A DNA stretch of 5,343 bases. Origin: Bacteroidota bacterium (GTDB lineage: Bacteria; Bacteroidota; Bacteroidia; B-17B0; B-17BO). Each line of letters opens with the position of its first letter. The first letter of the stretch is position 1. Under the pieces are notes generated by a model. The model did not search any database and had not been told where the DNA came from. It saw nothing but the letters and a program-made list of their open reading frames with translations. The stretch covers positions 1 through 5,343 of the forward strand of contig CANHPI010000212.1 of assembly GCA_947462425.1 (NCBI GenBank), written 5' to 3'. The translations under genes and the position numbers were made by a program. Below are positions 5,150-5,343 of this stretch, piece after piece.

Positions 5150-5343
5150 CTAAAAAAAATCAAAAAAGTACATGATGGCCGCTTGGTAAGTATCAACGCC
5201 TTTTGCTGAACCAATGATACTCCCTTGTTTTCTGATGTTACCATTGCTTTCAATTTTACCAACAATACTTCCGTTTAAACGCACATCTCCATTCGCCTCT
5301 ACTTTACCAACAATGGAACCATTTTTACGAATCGTACCATTTG
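5150..5343 (-). CDS. C-terminal part of a beta-flower-like repeat protein
   Basis: The minus-strand frame is open from the right edge to a TAG at 5152-5150 and gives 63 complete codons, with the N-terminus beyond the window. It contains three 16-residue repeats, beginning NGTIRKNGSIVGKVEA, NGDVRLNGSIVGKIES and NGNIRKQGSIIGSAKG. Each looks like two short beta-strands with a GSIVG turn. A tail follows with TYQAAIMYFFDFF, whose aromatic end is characteristic. This matches what I recall of the small exported '5-fold beta-flower' proteins of Bacteroidota, in which such repeats close into a symmetric ring. The role of the family is not known to me, and no catalytic residues are visible. The composition (about 40% GC in the sampled line) resembles the sorting-domain remnant rather than the two-component genes. 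It is convergent with that remnant and appears intact as far as it can be seen. Confidence 0.75.
   Translation of the reverse strand, partial: NGTIRKNGSIVGKVEANGDVRLNGSIVGKIESNGNIRKQGSIIGSAKGVDTYQAAIMYFFDFF
5198..5341 (-). repeat. Three 48-bp coding repeats in the beta-flower-like gene
   Basis: Units at 5341-5294, 5293-5246 and 5245-5198 each encode 16 residues beginning with Asn-Gly and containing a GSI(V/I)G turn. The first two units are the most alike. The third keeps the N-terminal half but diverges after GSIIG, as expected for a closing repeat. More units probably lie beyond the right edge. Confidence 0.7.

Overview
The window looks like a low-GC Bacteroidota chromosome segment, most likely from the Flavobacteriia or a close relative. 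Three observations support this. A type A (Por-type) C-terminal sorting domain of the type IX secretion system is present, and that system is confined to this phylum and its relatives. Several lipoproteins have short Bacteroidota-style signal peptides and no Shine-Dalgarno sequence before their starts. The three-gene 7TM protein, HisKA_3 kinase and LuxR-type regulator arrangement is also typical. No rRNA, tRNA, CRISPR array or intact mobile element was found.

Layout. (1) Positions 1-1890, minus strand: a lipoprotein cassette. It is read from right to left as a small 161-residue lipoprotein, a strong hairpin terminator with a CUUCG loop, a 395-residue lipoprotein resembling the DUF4221 beta-propeller proteins, and a further lipoprotein that starts inside the end of the previous gene and runs off the left edge. 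(2) Positions 1891-2386: about 500 bp without a convincing gene. It holds a candidate sigma-ABfr-type promoter, a small GC-rich islet with an imperfect hairpin, and short inverted repeats. (3) Positions 2387-4489, minus strand: an overlapping three-gene operon encoding a 7-helix membrane protein, a histidine kinase with almost no extracytoplasmic part, and a NarL/FixJ-type response regulator. (4) Positions 4490-4788: noncoding and rich in repeats and palindromes. (5) Positions 4789-5101, plus strand: an orphan type IX sorting domain, the 3' remnant of a secreted-protein gene. (6) Positions 5150-5343, minus strand: the C-terminal end of a protein with 16-residue repeats that resembles the beta-flower family and runs off the right edge.

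How the parts may work together. The membrane protein probably senses a signal in or near the membrane and passes it to the kinase, which phosphorylates Asp57 of the regulator. Inverted TAAGTA/TACTTA half-sites lie both upstream of this operon and upstream of the lipoprotein cassette. That makes a local regulon, in which the regulator controls itself and the neighbouring envelope lipoproteins, a testable but unproven idea. The right end from about 4830 is visibly less AT-rich than the rest, so the two-component and lipoprotein genes may be a younger insertion or simply faster-drifting accessory DNA.
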